Origin: Apophysomyces variabilis
Taxonomy: Eukaryota > Mucoromycota > Mucoromycetes > Mucorales > Mucoraceae
Direction: 5' to 3'
Length of the DNA: 64,000 nt
Assembly (NCBI GenBank): GCA_002749535.1
Contig: MZZL01000403.1
Coordinates: forward strand, 1 to 64,000
Below the pieces are notes generated by a model that saw nothing but the letters and a program-made list of their open reading frames with translations, was not told where the DNA came from and did no database searches. The translations under genes were made by a program, and so were the position numbers. Of this stretch, positions 45,469 through 59,983 are shown in pieces. Position 1 is the stretch's first letter. The number at the start of each line of letters is the position of its first letter.

Positions 45469-47649
45469 ATGAAATTTGGCAATTATCTTGACGAGCGTAA
45501 GGCGCATCTTCCTTCTGATTATGCCGCACACTGTATTGATTACAAGGCGCTGAAGTTTCTACTGAAAAGCACCGTCTATACACATTCGATCAAAATCGCG
45601 CCAACGGAAGAGCCCCAGCGACCGTTTGCGGAAGTCGTTTCGCTTCGTCTAGGTCAGCTGCAATACGTAGAAGCAGCTTTTATTCGGGAGTTGGATGCGC
45701 AGGTGGAGAAAGCATGTGCTTTTTTCGAGCAGGAGTCCGCTAGACTGGTGACAGAGAAGTCCATGTCAGACATGGATTTGCTGCAGAAGATCCTGACCCT
45801 CGAACGCTTTGTCTTCCTCAATTATACCGGCATTACAAAGATTCTCAAGAAGAATGACCGTCATTCTGGCCTTTCCCTGTCAGAACCTTACCTTCATCGC
45901 GTGGCTCAACTTCCATTAGTCCAGGCCAAAGAATTAACACAACTGAAGCAGCAGATCATGACACGTTTGAATGAGACGGATGTGAACCAAGTTCATCCTT
46001 TGTCCCCCGTCATGTTACGCAGCCGGTCCCAGTATCACCTCACTCGTTCCAGCGTTCTCCCGCCTGCCTTGGTCGGTCCTAACCAGAAAGTGCTTGTTTC
46101 TCTTTCAGGACCCCATGGAACGGATATCATTGGTGCTGTTCTGGAGTGTCTGGCCCGTCATCCTTGTACAGTGGATGACTTTATGCTCTCTCGTCTTTAC
46201 CACAATGTCACGTTTGGTGTCCTTCTGACATTGGGTTCAGACAATGTGAATATCTTCCGTGACTTGGCCGAAGCTGCACATAAGTGGGATGCTTCCTTGA
46301 CCTTCGACGTGCCTGATACTCAGGCCACCGAGCCCTCCGTACGTCATCAGTCCAAGTTAGAGGATAATCGACCATTGAACGCCGTTCCGGCTTCCTTGGA
46401 GGAGGCACCCTATGCCAACCGTATCAAATATGCGGCTACAATCCTTAATCAAGATGGTCTTGATTCGGCCTTCTTGAGAGACTGGACCCAATTTCTTTTG
46501 AAAAACCGCATTTCTGTTGAAAAGCTTTCACGATTGAACTTGGACGCCAGCAAACTCTCCTGTGCCGATATGCGCTTGAGTGTACCTAACACGGTGGATG
46601 TCGATGCCTTGCGTGCTGATCTCATTGCTCTCTCGGCAAGCCATAATACTGACGTCGCCTTGCAACCCGATGATGTCTTCCGCAAGAACAAACGTCTTGT
46701 TGTGTTTGATATGGATTCAACACTAATCCGTCAGGAAGTCATTGACGAGATTGCTCGATATGCGGGCGTGGTTGACCAAGTTGCCGTAAGTGAGATAGTG
46801 GATGCCTTCGTTCATAGCCGAACTGAATCTATTTATTTTAGGCTATTACCGAAGCAGCCATGAACGGAGAGATTGACTTCAAGGAATCCTTACGACGTCG
46901 TGTGGCTTTGTTAAAGGGGACGAATGTGAATGTGATCGAAACAGTCAAACAAAGCTTGACCTTCACTGAGGGAGCCCATTACTTATGCCGTGCTTTGAAG
47001 AAATTAGGGTTTAAACTAGCCGTGATCAGTGGTACGTCTCATTTGGTTTGAAATGGAAACGAGATGACACACACACACACACACACGCATCGTTCTTTTT
47101 TTATTAACACACTCAGCTTTTTCTTACTTATTCTAGGTGGATTCATGCCACTAGCGTTGTATGTCAAAGCCGAATTAGGATTAGACTATGCATTCGCGAA
47201 TCAGGTGCGAGGATCTTTTTTTTTGTCTCTATCACTATCTATTTTACTGATCCGCCCATTGTGTAACAGCTGAAGGTATCGCCCGATGGTTTGACATTCA
47301 CTGGTGAAACGATTGGACCAGTCGTGGATGGCATTCGCAAAGCAGAATTATTGGATGTGATTGCACAAACCGAAGGTGTTACGTTGAATCAAGTCATCGC
47401 AGTAGGCGATGGTGCCAATGATCTTTGGATGTTGAATAAGGCAGGCCTGGGAATTGCGTTCAATGCTAAACCCAAAGTACAAGAACAGGTATATATACCC
47501 ACATACGATTTTTATTCTGTATATATTCATGCAATTCATGCGTCTCTTTCTTTTAGGCACGAGCAAGAATCAACCAGAAGAGTCTGAAATATGTCTTGAC
47601 ATTACTTGGTTATTCCGAAAAGGATATGGAACAACTTGGCAGAGAATAG
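45469..47649 (+). CDS. SPX domain fused to ACT-type phosphoserine phosphatase (SerB)
   Basis: Predicted phosphoserine phosphatase (phosphoserine + H2O to serine + phosphate) with an N-terminal SPX sensor. Five exons: 45469-46785, 46842-47031, 47137-47204, 47270-47488, 47557-47649; phases agree, 628 aa. Residues 1-140 are SPX: MKFGNYLDE, YKALKFLLK with Tyr25, Lys29 and Lys33, then LNYTGITKILKK with Lys124, Lys127, Lys128 and Arg131, matching the inositol-phosphate pocket. Residues about 207-282 and 318-395 look like two ACT domains as in bacterial SerB. The HAD domain has FDMDSTL (Asp414, Asp416), ITEAAMNGEIDFKESLRRRV, VISGGF and GDGANDLWML, all intact. SPX, both ACT domains and HAD motif I lie in one 1317-nt exon, so the fusion is not a model error. 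SPX control of activity is inferred. Confidence 0.93.
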
Positions 47650-48172
47650 GCGACAAGACAATGAACAATATCCATTTTATACATATTCGATATACTTTTA
47701 AACCAATAGACATAACATTACGACAGATAGAGCGGAGGAGATTCCGAACTTTTGTCTTACTAAAGGACTATTCTTTTCTTTTTTTGCATTTCACTCCAAC
47801 TCCCCTCGCAACTTTTTTTTTTTCGTATTTTGTGACTTGCTCCATTTGGAAAAGGGCAAACGCGGGCTCTCGCGTCTTATTTGGAGTGTCCCTTTCTTTT
47901 TCTTCTGTCCTCTTAAAGAAAAAGAAAAAAAGAAGTCTGATTCCTGTTGTGTGTACGGCTTAGTTTGAAGAAACAAGTCCACTTAAGTTGTAAGCGAAGC
48001 AAAAGAAATGAACGACTTGCCAAGAGCATAACAAAAAGAATGAATAACCTTTTGTTCCTTTTCTCTCTGTCAAACGACTCGTAGACTCAACAAGAGAAAA
48101 AGAAAACCGCTCGTCATCCTAGATATAGTTTTCTCTCGCATCGCATCGCTAGTAGAGAAACGGATTCGCCCA
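47650..48172. other. Intergenic, no gene seen
   Basis: 3' region of the SPX-phosphatase gene and promoter of the SET gene, with T runs at 47810-47824 and pyrimidine tracts. No coding frame is supported. Confidence 0.4.
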
Positions 48173-50896
48173 ATGGAATCTACAAAGGCGTTGAGCATTG
48201 CACGACCTGAAGATGTTGTTGACTCACCTTTATCGTCTGTCGTGCCTGAAGGAATGACCAGTGTGGACTTCACGGACCAGGAGTGCGAAAATAGCAATGG
48301 GACTGACACGGATAAGGAGAATCATTACCATCACCATGATATCAATGAGAAGGTGGAGAAGGAAAAGACGGTAATTTTAGGTGAAGGTCAGCATCCAGCA
48401 ACAAAACAACAGGAAGACGATATCAACCACGCTATCCCATCACCGCCATCTTCCTTGGGGTCCCATTCACCGAATTCGCCTCCTACATTTAAGCCAGTTC
48501 CTTGTAAACGAAAATTAGACGACACTTGCATTCAAAGTGGGGAAGAAAAACAGACCAAAGCTGTTCGCCTCGATGATTCAGATACATGTTGCAACCCGTC
48601 ATTATCATCGTCACCCTCCTCCTCCTTGTTATCACCGCCACCTGCAGATGATCTTCCGACTACCGAGCAATCAGGATCTACCGAGGAGCCGCCAATATGG
48701 TGTCGTCGATGTGGTGTGACCGAATCGGTCCGCTGGCGATATGGTCCTTTAGGGAAAAGCACGTAAGTAGAGCGGTTAAGAGATCGACAGGCGGTGAAAA
48801 AGAGGGCAACATGTGTAAAGCAGCAAGAAGACTGATTGAAGGATATCTGTTTTTACTTGCTCATCTTTCTTTTCAGACTTTGTAATGCTTGTCACCTTCG
48901 TTGGAAATCAGTAGGGAAACCGGATGAAGGTTATAGTTATACGACATATCCTCCCGAGGGAGCTGCATCCATTCAGGCAGCAAGAAAACCTAAATCCAGA
49001 TTGTCTGGAACCAAATCGAAGAATAGATCGTCAATACCAAGGCCAACAATTGTAAAATCCGCGAAAACGACGATAGAAGCAGAAGAAAAGACAATAGCAA
49101 GGCCTATCAGACGTAAGTTACCAGCTCATCGTGATTCTACCTTGGTGATATCTTTGGATTAAAAAGGCATGATTGTAGAACGAAAGACAAAGGCACCTAC
49201 TCCTGAAGCTTCCAAAGACGCATCATCACCATCATCAATACCATCATCATCCTCATCAGCTTCGACGGAGAATCTTAAGCCTACCTTAGAAAATCCGTTC
49301 AGCCACATCCCGACGGACGAAAACATGGTTCAGAAAGAGTGCTGCACTTTATGTAATGCAACGTCAACATCACTATGGAGAAAAGGTCCAGCTGGTCCTA
49401 GAACGTAAGATGTTCCTCCCTTCTATTTTTTTTTTAGCGAATCGTTGAATGGGATAGCTGAACTTTTTTTTATTTCTCTACCTATATTTATATATTAGTT
49501 TATGTAATGCTTGTGGATTGCGATGGGCTAAATGGCAGCAGGAATCAGGAACCATGACGACAACCACATCGAATAGAGCTTTATCGAGTGCGACTAAAAC
49601 GGTGACAAATGATAAGACGAAAGAGGCCATGGCTGCTGACCTTGGACAGCAATTATTACGTAACAGAAAAGTCTTTCTGAAAGCCGGTATGTATGCTGCT
49701 CTTCACAAATCCGTAGCGACAGCGACTACTTCAAGACCGCGTAAAGCAGCAGCAGCGATGAAAGGACCTCCGAAAATGCATTGGAAAGGCAATGGAAGTC
49801 AGACAGGGGGAAGCTCCAAATTTACCGTTCCTACACCTATTCATCAAGGCACGTTTATTATGTCGACCGTCAGTGATTTCTGTCTTCCACCGGATATCAT
49901 CCAAGAGTATGAATTGGGCTTGATTGGTAAATTTGGCTCAAGGCCTACGTTGATGAAGAAACCGTCCTTTGTCCGAATTCGCTCAAGTAAGAGGGTATGC
50001 GTGCCTGTTTTCTTTTGTCTAAATGCGTGGGTTAGATATCTTTGTGGAGCGAAAAGCAAACAGAACCGAACATCAGGTAGCATGCCAATGCATACCTCCT
50101 ACCAATGGTGAACTGGGTTGCGGAGAAGATTGTTTGAATCGGTAAGTGAGATTCCAAGGAAGAAAAAAAAAAGAAGAGAGCGGGGGTCTTTCTAATACGA
50201 GCCATTGGAATTAGTATGTTATTTTACGAGTGCGAACCTAAATCGTGTCCTTGTGGTGACAAATGCTCTAATCAAAGGTTCCAGCGGCGAGAAGGACGAA
50301 AAGAACTGGACATTTTTCTGGTAAAAGATTCAATCTCTTCTATTTGCTTGTTGTAGGTATTTTTAGGTTGTAGACGGCTGATTTCCCTTTCATGTTTTAC
50401 AGACGCGTGAACGAGGTTGGGGTTTACGTACATTGGCCGAAATCAAACGAGGTGAATTGATTATTGAATATCGTGGTGAAATTATATCCCACAAAACGTG
50501 TGAAGAACGCATGAACACATTGTACAAACATCAAAAGAATTTTTACTTTCTGGATTATCGGAACGGCGAAGTGATTGATGCGTGTACGAAAGGAACCGAA
50601 GCACGATTTATCAATCACAGCTGTGATCCGAATTGTCACATAGAAAAATGGTAGGTGTCCTCCATTGTGTGTGTTTTCTTATTCGGACGCCTTTTCTTAT
50701 ATTCGGTTCGTTTTCTAGGGCTTTAAGAGGTGAACTACATGTTGGTGTCTTTGCATCCAAAGATATTCCAGCGAATTCCGAACTATTTTATGATTATAAT
50801 TTCTCAGTATTTGGCAATACCGAAAGTCAACAGCGTTGTTATTGTGGCAGTACTAATTGTCGTGGAACGATTGGCAGAAAAACAAAGTCGACGTGA
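48173..50896 (+). CDS. SET-domain histone methyltransferase with two GATA zinc fingers
   Basis: Likely H3K36-type lysine methyltransferase of the ASH1/NSD/SET2 group. Eight exons: 48173-48762, 48877-49112, 49167-49404, 49499-49986, 50036-50141, 50215-50320, 50403-50650, 50719-50896; phases agree, 729 aa. A Ser/Pro-rich disordered N-terminus leads to GATA finger 1 (CRRCGVTESVRW...LCNACHLRW) and finger 2 (CTLCNATSTSLW...LCNACGLRW), both C-x2-C-x18-C-x2-C. Then AWS (CQCIPPTNGELGCGEDC, CPCGDKCSNQRF), SET (RGWGLRTLAEIKRGELIIEY, RFINHSCDPN, ELFYDYNF) and post-SET (CYCGSTNCRG), all catalytic and zinc residues present. The domain order with DNA-binding fingers is unusual. The WW and SRI domains of Set2 are absent. 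Confidence 0.93.
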
Positions 50897-51336
50897 TACC
50901 CCGTCTATTTCAAAAAGAACAACAAGAAAAAAGAAAGCATTCGCGACTCTCATATGACCTGTATCAATTAAAGTTTCTTTCATGCTTGATTTCTTTTTTG
51001 TTTTCTTTTATACCCTTGTTCGCTACTATGTGTGAGATAGACAAGTCTATCATAGCGACATACTATATATAATTTCCTGCAGAGAGAGAGAGAGAGAGCT
51101 TAAGGTGCGTGGAATTTAGTTTAAGTAAAGAATATACGTCTGTATAGATATGATGACTTTAATTTTCTTATAAGGTTAAAAACAGAAAAGAAAAGAAGAA
51201 AGAAGTAAAATTGGTTGAAATGTATTACTACTCCAGTCCATGCTAGGAATGAATCACGACAAAAAGAAATAGAAAGAAAAAGAAACAATAGAGAAATTCC
51301 ATTTTTGTTGGGAGGAATTCATTTCTTTTTTTTTTT
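50897..51336. other. Convergent 3' regions of the SET and deacetylase genes
   Basis: AT-rich sequence with an AG microsatellite (51080-51097). No gene seen. Confidence 0.45.
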
Positions 51337-54129
<2,793 letters not shown>

Positions 54130-54408
54130 CACTAATACAACGGAAAGAAAGGAAGAGGAGGATGCAAAGAAAGAAAAAAAAATAGAGAAAAGTAAAAGAG
54201 AGAGAGAGAGAGAGACCAGGTAAGCAAAGGGAGTGCTATTCTCTCCTATAGAAGTACCCCTTTGGACTACCCCCTTCTGTTTTGCAACAGCTATCCTATA
54301 CTGGCGCCTTTTTTGTTTCTTTGTTTCTTTGTTTTTGTGTATTTTTCTTCTTTTTTATAAGTACAATTTCCCTGTAGGAAAAGAATAATACAAGAAGTAT
54401 TTCTATTT

Positions 54409-56015
54409 TTACTTGCGATGTCTAGTACAAAATTCGTTGATACGCTTGTAGGCTTCCTCCAAACGATCAGCGGGCGGAGTGGTCACAATACGAACATAGT
54501 TGGGATACTTGAAGCACTACAAAAATGATCAGTTTATGTGTGAGAAAACCAGCAATTTCCTTGGTGCTATTGGACTTACTTCACCGGGAAGACACAAAAC
54601 GGATTCTTCGGCAAGTAGTTTCTGACTGAATTCCTCATCCGAGGAAATATCCTTGAACTTGTCGGTTTGGATGCCAACCATCATGTACATCGCACCCTGG
54701 GGCATGACTGGTTTCAAACCGTCAATCTTGGAAAGGGCTTCCATACTGAGGATGGTGTTTTTCTATGATACAATCATATAGTGAGATCAGAAATCCCACC
54801 AAAGCAGAGCCATGTTTGAAGTATTTTAGTTAAATTCTTTACCTCTACTTGGGCAATGGTCTCGCCATAGAAGCGCGCGGGTGTGTTGTGCAAGATGTCA
54901 CGAAGAGCGGCCTGGATAAGCGAATTGGGGCCGAGAATGATCTGGGAAAGATTCAACAGACCTTCCTTGATCTCCTTGAATGCACCGTTGCGGTCATGCA
55001 CCAGGATCCAGCCCAAGCGCCAACCGGGGACGAGCCATTTCTTGGCCAGGCCACCGACTGAAAGGACCGGGACTTCGGTGGTCAATGACGCCATAGGGTA
55101 AAAGGCGCTGCCCTTGAAGACAAAGCCACTGTAGATCTCATCCGCAATGACTGGCACGTGGTGTTTAGCAGCAACAGCCAGGATCGCTTTAAGATGTTCA
55201 CGGGTGTAAACCGATCCACATGGGTTAGATGGGCTAAACCGAATTATATGAGATTTGGATGGCTTCCGTTTTGGTCTTTTTGCCTTACTTGTTCACCAAA
55301 ATAGCAGATGTCTTATCATCGATGAGAGATTCCATGTGTGCAAGATCGATTTCCCAGTTGCTTTCGGGCTAGATTCATGAGCTGTTAAAGATGGGAGGAG
55401 CAAAAACTCGATAGAGCCGTACCAGAAGATTGTAGTATTTCGATTCGACGAAGCGAGTTGTTGCCAAACTACCATAGAGAGAAAATCCCGGACGAGGCAG
55501 CAAGATGTTTGAACCTTTGTTGCACAATACGTTGACGCACAATTCCAATGCGCCTGAGGCACCGTTAGCCAGGATAACATCGTTGGCTGTCAAAGGAGCC
55601 TCAGGGACAGAGTGGGCTTCAGCAACTGCTTCGCGAGCTTGCAGGGTACCTATGTTGTTTCCCGTCAACCAATCCATTATCATCGGCTATTTCTATCACT
55701 TTACCATGGGCAGGAGGGTAGCCATTGGCCTTGTAGCTCTTGACATGGTTAATGATCGATTCATTGATAGTTGGGTCAGTGTTGAAGTTGCCAAAGATAG
55801 TTGGATCGCCTATCCAAGGGAAGAAAAAGAGCTTAGTCGAAAGCGTGGGAAAGTTTTCTACGAGAGACAAGGACATTACCGACAGAAAGACTAATGAAAG
55901 ACTTTGTTGCATTGGGGTCAATCTTCAGCTTGTCGACAATAGCACGAATGGGGTTGTGCGCGCGTTTGGCGACATCGGATGACTTGATGTTCCAGGCAGT
56001 TCGGTCTGAGCTCAT
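54409..56015 (-). CDS. Class I aminotransferase, tyrosine aminotransferase-like
   Basis: PLP enzyme of the tyrosine/nicotianamine aminotransferase group. Model: complement(54409-54516, 54580-54762, 54843-55233, 55289-55368, 55423-55649, 55705-55809, 55880-56015); seven exons, phases consistent, 409 aa. It begins WNIKSSDVAKRAHNPIRAIV, as in animal tyrosine aminotransferases. Further blocks are LSVGDPTIFGN, ANGYPPAHGTLQAREAVAE, LANGASGALELC (PLP phosphate loop), LLPRPGFSLYGSLA, NPSNPCGSVY, VIADEIYSGFVF (Asp and Tyr to PLP), then SVGGLAKKWLVPGWRLGW with the Schiff-base lysine, and the closing NYVRIVTTPP with the substrate Arg. No targeting signal is obvious. The exact amino acid specificity is inferred from resemblance. 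Confidence 0.95.
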
Positions 56016-57642
56016 GGCTTGTGTTTGTGAGAAGGAAACAAAGACAGGAAGAACAGAAGGAAAGCTGGACTTAATAATGCTTTGATTGACTCATCCAGTC
56101 GCGGGGTTGTAATCCAAAGGCAAAGTTTTCCCACAGTTCAAGCGCCTGTTACCTGGATCCATGATTCTTCTATATCCTTCCCCACACGCAAATACTCTCT
56201 CTTTCTCTCTCTCTTTATAGTGTCACATTGGAGAATACACTGCGGCCAACCAATCTCCATACTGACATCAACCCCCCGAAAAAGAAACTCGAGTGACAGG
56301 GAAGTACTTATTTTTAATATCTCTATCTATTTCCTTTTCCGTCTCTAGTTACCCAGGCAAAGGCTAAGTATTGCAGAACAAAACCTTATAAATCCCAAGG
56401 GACCCTTGTCTCGTAAGGTAAACACCCAAGGTCTTTAATTATATAATACTACTATTAGCTCCTGTTGCACAGTCCTTGTGAAGACAATAAACAGAAGGAG
56501 CATTCGGTCAATAAAATGAAAACTCCCTCTTTGGGCAAGATCATAAGCAGGGAATCGGTGTGTTATATGAAAATAAAGGGGATGCAAAAGGGCTGTATGC
56601 CGGTATGCTGACATACAGGAACTGTGTATTGTTTGTTTCGAGAGTTTTTCTTGTGTTAGTTAGTTGATAAGTTGTTCCCAAGCATTAATGTATGTAGGCG
56701 CCCAAAAGTCTTTTCAATGTATATTTCACGGTCAAATTAGAAAAGAAGCAAGCTTACTGCTGACAATCCCTGACAAGCTCCTCCATAAACCCAAATTTAA
56801 TTTGAATTTCACCAGATACGTTATTTTTCTCGCTTCGTTTGTCGAGTGTAAACCATACAGGCTGATTCACCGGGTCAGTATAATGCCGAGACACTTCTGT
56901 TTAAAAGTCTAGCACTGTTACGATCAAAGAGATTCTTGATAGTAATGCTGATTTCTCCTACGAAATCCCGACTAAATGTCTCCTATGCAGCAATGCTAAT
57001 GACGGTTTGGTAATTTGCCTTGTTGAATGGGAGATATCAAACTCAAGGCTTCAGACAGGATCTAAAGGTCTGTTGAATGACTCTGGTCGTGTATGTTTTT
57101 TCGCTGAGGGAGACGATTGGTTATTGCAAGGAATAAGACGTAGCAATTCTTTATGTGACCCTGTTCAATTGCGTAAAAACTGGAAAAACTGGCCTTATCA
57201 TTATTTAACTCTTTTTTAATATATTAGTCAGTATCATTCTGGAAATTTTGGATAGCCATAGGCAAAGAAGAAGGACATTTTACGCGGCAATAAAGGTCAT
57301 GGGCATTGATAACATCCAGTAGTAGCAGTAGTCTTAGATTGGGTATTGAAGGCTAAAAGAAGTATCAAGAGAAGGGGTGAAAAAGTAAAGTGTAGGTATC
57401 GTTCTCTTTCTAGACCGTGTTCAAGCTTGTGTTTGGTTCATGTAGGTGTGTATTTTTAGAGTCGAATTCTGTTCGCATTGTCTCCAAACAAATCCCACAC
57501 GTGCGTCTATTTTTATATGGCGAAGTGAGAAAGATAGAGAGAAATGAGAGAGTCACAACTCAGACCCTCTAATGGTTACCCTGATCTCCCCTTTATAATT
57601 GTGTGTACCTCTTCCCTTTTTCTTCCTTTGTTTTAGATTTCC
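56016..57642. other. 1.6-kb divergent intergenic region
   Basis: Between the aminotransferase and the LRR gene. Open frames of 70-88 codons are present but show no recognisable product. A TC tract (56190-56217) lies upstream of the aminotransferase. Confidence 0.4.
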
Positions 57643-59983
57643 ATGAAATTAAAACTTAGGTTATTCATCCTCTTACTAGCCATCGTAGTCTTGGTTAGAG
57701 CACAAGGTTAGCATTTCCTCCCCTTTTCCTATCGATTTAAAAGTCCATTGACTGATATTGAATTGCGCTCAGATCCCTCTGACGGTGCTAATCCAACAGA
57801 CAGCACCGATGATGGATCCACTCAACCAACGGATAGCGGATCTCAACAGCAACAACCAACGAATTCTGTGACAGCCCAACCAACGGAAAGTGCTTCTCCT
57901 TCACCAACACCTAATCCTACGTTCGCCAACACTCAGCCGACACAATCTACTACCGATGGACCCACACCCACCGATTCCGCTAACCCGCCGCCAAGTTCTT
58001 CCACAGACGAGCCCACGCAAACTACAACACCGCCATCCACCATAACCGACGTGCCACCCCCTGCACAACACACTCCACAAACAGTAAACCCAGAAACTTG
58101 TGCTGCCTTGAGTCAGTGGTTCAAATCGCTCAACGGCAATCAATGGGTCATTCGAAGCGGTTGGGATTCCACAGATATGACAAGTTGCTGTTCCTGGTAT
58201 AATGTCCACTGCAGCAGCAATGGATTGGTGATCAAAATGTAGGTTTTCCTTCTTCTTTTTTCCGATCAGCCTAAAAAAAAGCATGGTTCTTTGTACGACT
58301 TATCTAAACGTCTCGTTATCTTTTTTTTTGGGTTAATTTTTATTACCCAGCGACCTATCGCACAACAATCTCGTCGGTCAACTCCCAGACAACTTTGACA
58401 AATTGCCAAGCTTGACCACTCTGTAAGTATCATATTCATGTAAAACATCCCGCAAACAAAGAAAGCACGCAGATAGAAGAAAGGAAAAAGAGAAAAATTG
58501 AAACCAGTGCCACAGGGTTCTAAACACAGAATCAATTTTTTTTTATCTAGTGACCTGAGTTACAACCATCTCACTGGCTCTATTCCGGCATCCATCGCTT
58601 CGGCAACAAAGCTTGAGGGCATGTATGTGAGAAACAGAATCCCATTGTATACTTTTTTCTTGTATGCTAGTAACTGATCAAGCGTTTTATATTTTATTTT
58701 GAACCAGTAACTTTGATGTCAATAACTTAAGTGGACCATTACCAGCAGTGATTGGAAATTTGCCTCTCATCAAGAATATGTAAGTGCAAGTTTCTTTATT
58801 TTGCATGCGGCATCTGATTTTCCCTTTTTTGTCATTAGCCACTTAAAAAATAACTCTTTCACCGGAACTGTGCCTGCCAGCTGGGGACAGTTATCCGTCG
58901 CAACAGGTTGCGTATTTCATTCTTTGGAAATAGCAGATTCTCTAGAATTACTAACAGTCTAGTACATTTTAGGTATCTTTTTGAGCAATAACAATATTAC
59001 GGGGGCCTTTCCTACTGTCCTCACACAATTACCTCTTCTCCAATACTTGTACGATGTTTACATCACGTTCCCAAAAATAACAACAACTCACGTTTTCCTT
59101 TTCACTTACTAGGTCACTCGAAAACAATGAAATCAATGATTTCATACCACCAAGCATCGGTAACATGAAAAACTTGCTCAACTTGTAAGTGATACTCTAT
59201 CTTATTCAAAGAGATGCGTGCCGTTACCTAACCACAAACGAAAACAAAAAGAAATCTCAAGGGTAATCATTTACTGGGGCCAATTCCTGCAACGATCGGC
59301 AACTTGACAAATTTGAACTCCTTGTAAGTATAAATTTACCAAAGGTGTGACCAAATCAATTTACGATGTCCTTTGTGTCACCAGGTCGCTTTCACATCAG
59401 ATGATTAATGGAACGATACCCGATTCTCTTTTCAACCTAGTCAACCTGGTGATGCTGTAGGTATTAGAAGCAGCAAGGTGAAAGTGTTTAACAGAGTCAT
59501 CGTCATAGCGATCTGTCCAACAACCGAATGACAGGTGGTATTTCCGAAAAGATCGGTAATCTCGGCAAATTGAAGAAATTGTAAGTTTTGTACACTTTCA
59601 AGAGCGAGCGAGAGAGATTCAATGATTTAACTAATGGTACTCGGTATAGAATGCTCGGTCACAATTCTTTGAGTGGACCTATTCCGAACCAAATAGGTCT
59701 CCTAAGCAGCCTCGAATTCCTTCAGTTGAACTTCAATGCTTTGAATGGCCAATTCCCCCCGCTACTTGCTCCCGCACCTTTAGGTTTCTGTTATATGGTC
59801 CCTAACCAATTCCAGACTTGCCCTGATCCAAGCATTACCTCAAACGTCAACAGTCTTGCATTCCAATGTTCGATTGATTGCGCTGTGGCCGGCCACAAGA
59901 AGAAGAACAGTGCAAACATCTTGTCCGTCAACGCAGCGCTCGTTACCGTTATCCTTAGTGTCTTGGTTTCTCTTATGGCTTAA
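57643..59983 (+). CDS. Secreted mucin-stalk LRR surface protein, GPI-type
   Basis: Predicted cell-surface protein with plant-type leucine-rich repeats. Twelve exons: 57643-57706, 57773-58238, 58351-58422, 58551-58622, 58708-58779, 58839-58906, 58973-59048, 59113-59184, 59252-59323, 59385-59456, 59509-59580, 59650-59983; phases agree, 503 aa. The signal peptide is KLRLFILLLAIVVLVRA. It is followed by about 110 residues of Thr/Pro/Ser/Gln-rich stalk (likely O-glycosylated) and an N-cap with a WF...LNGNQW...CCSW motif typical of plant LRR proteins. Ten repeats of the form LDLSxNxLxGxIPxxIxxLxxL follow. After a Cys-containing C-cap comes a hydrophobic tail (VTVILSVLVSLMA) suited to a GPI anchor. 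Seven repeat exons are exactly 72 nt. Ligand and role are unknown. Confidence 0.9.
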
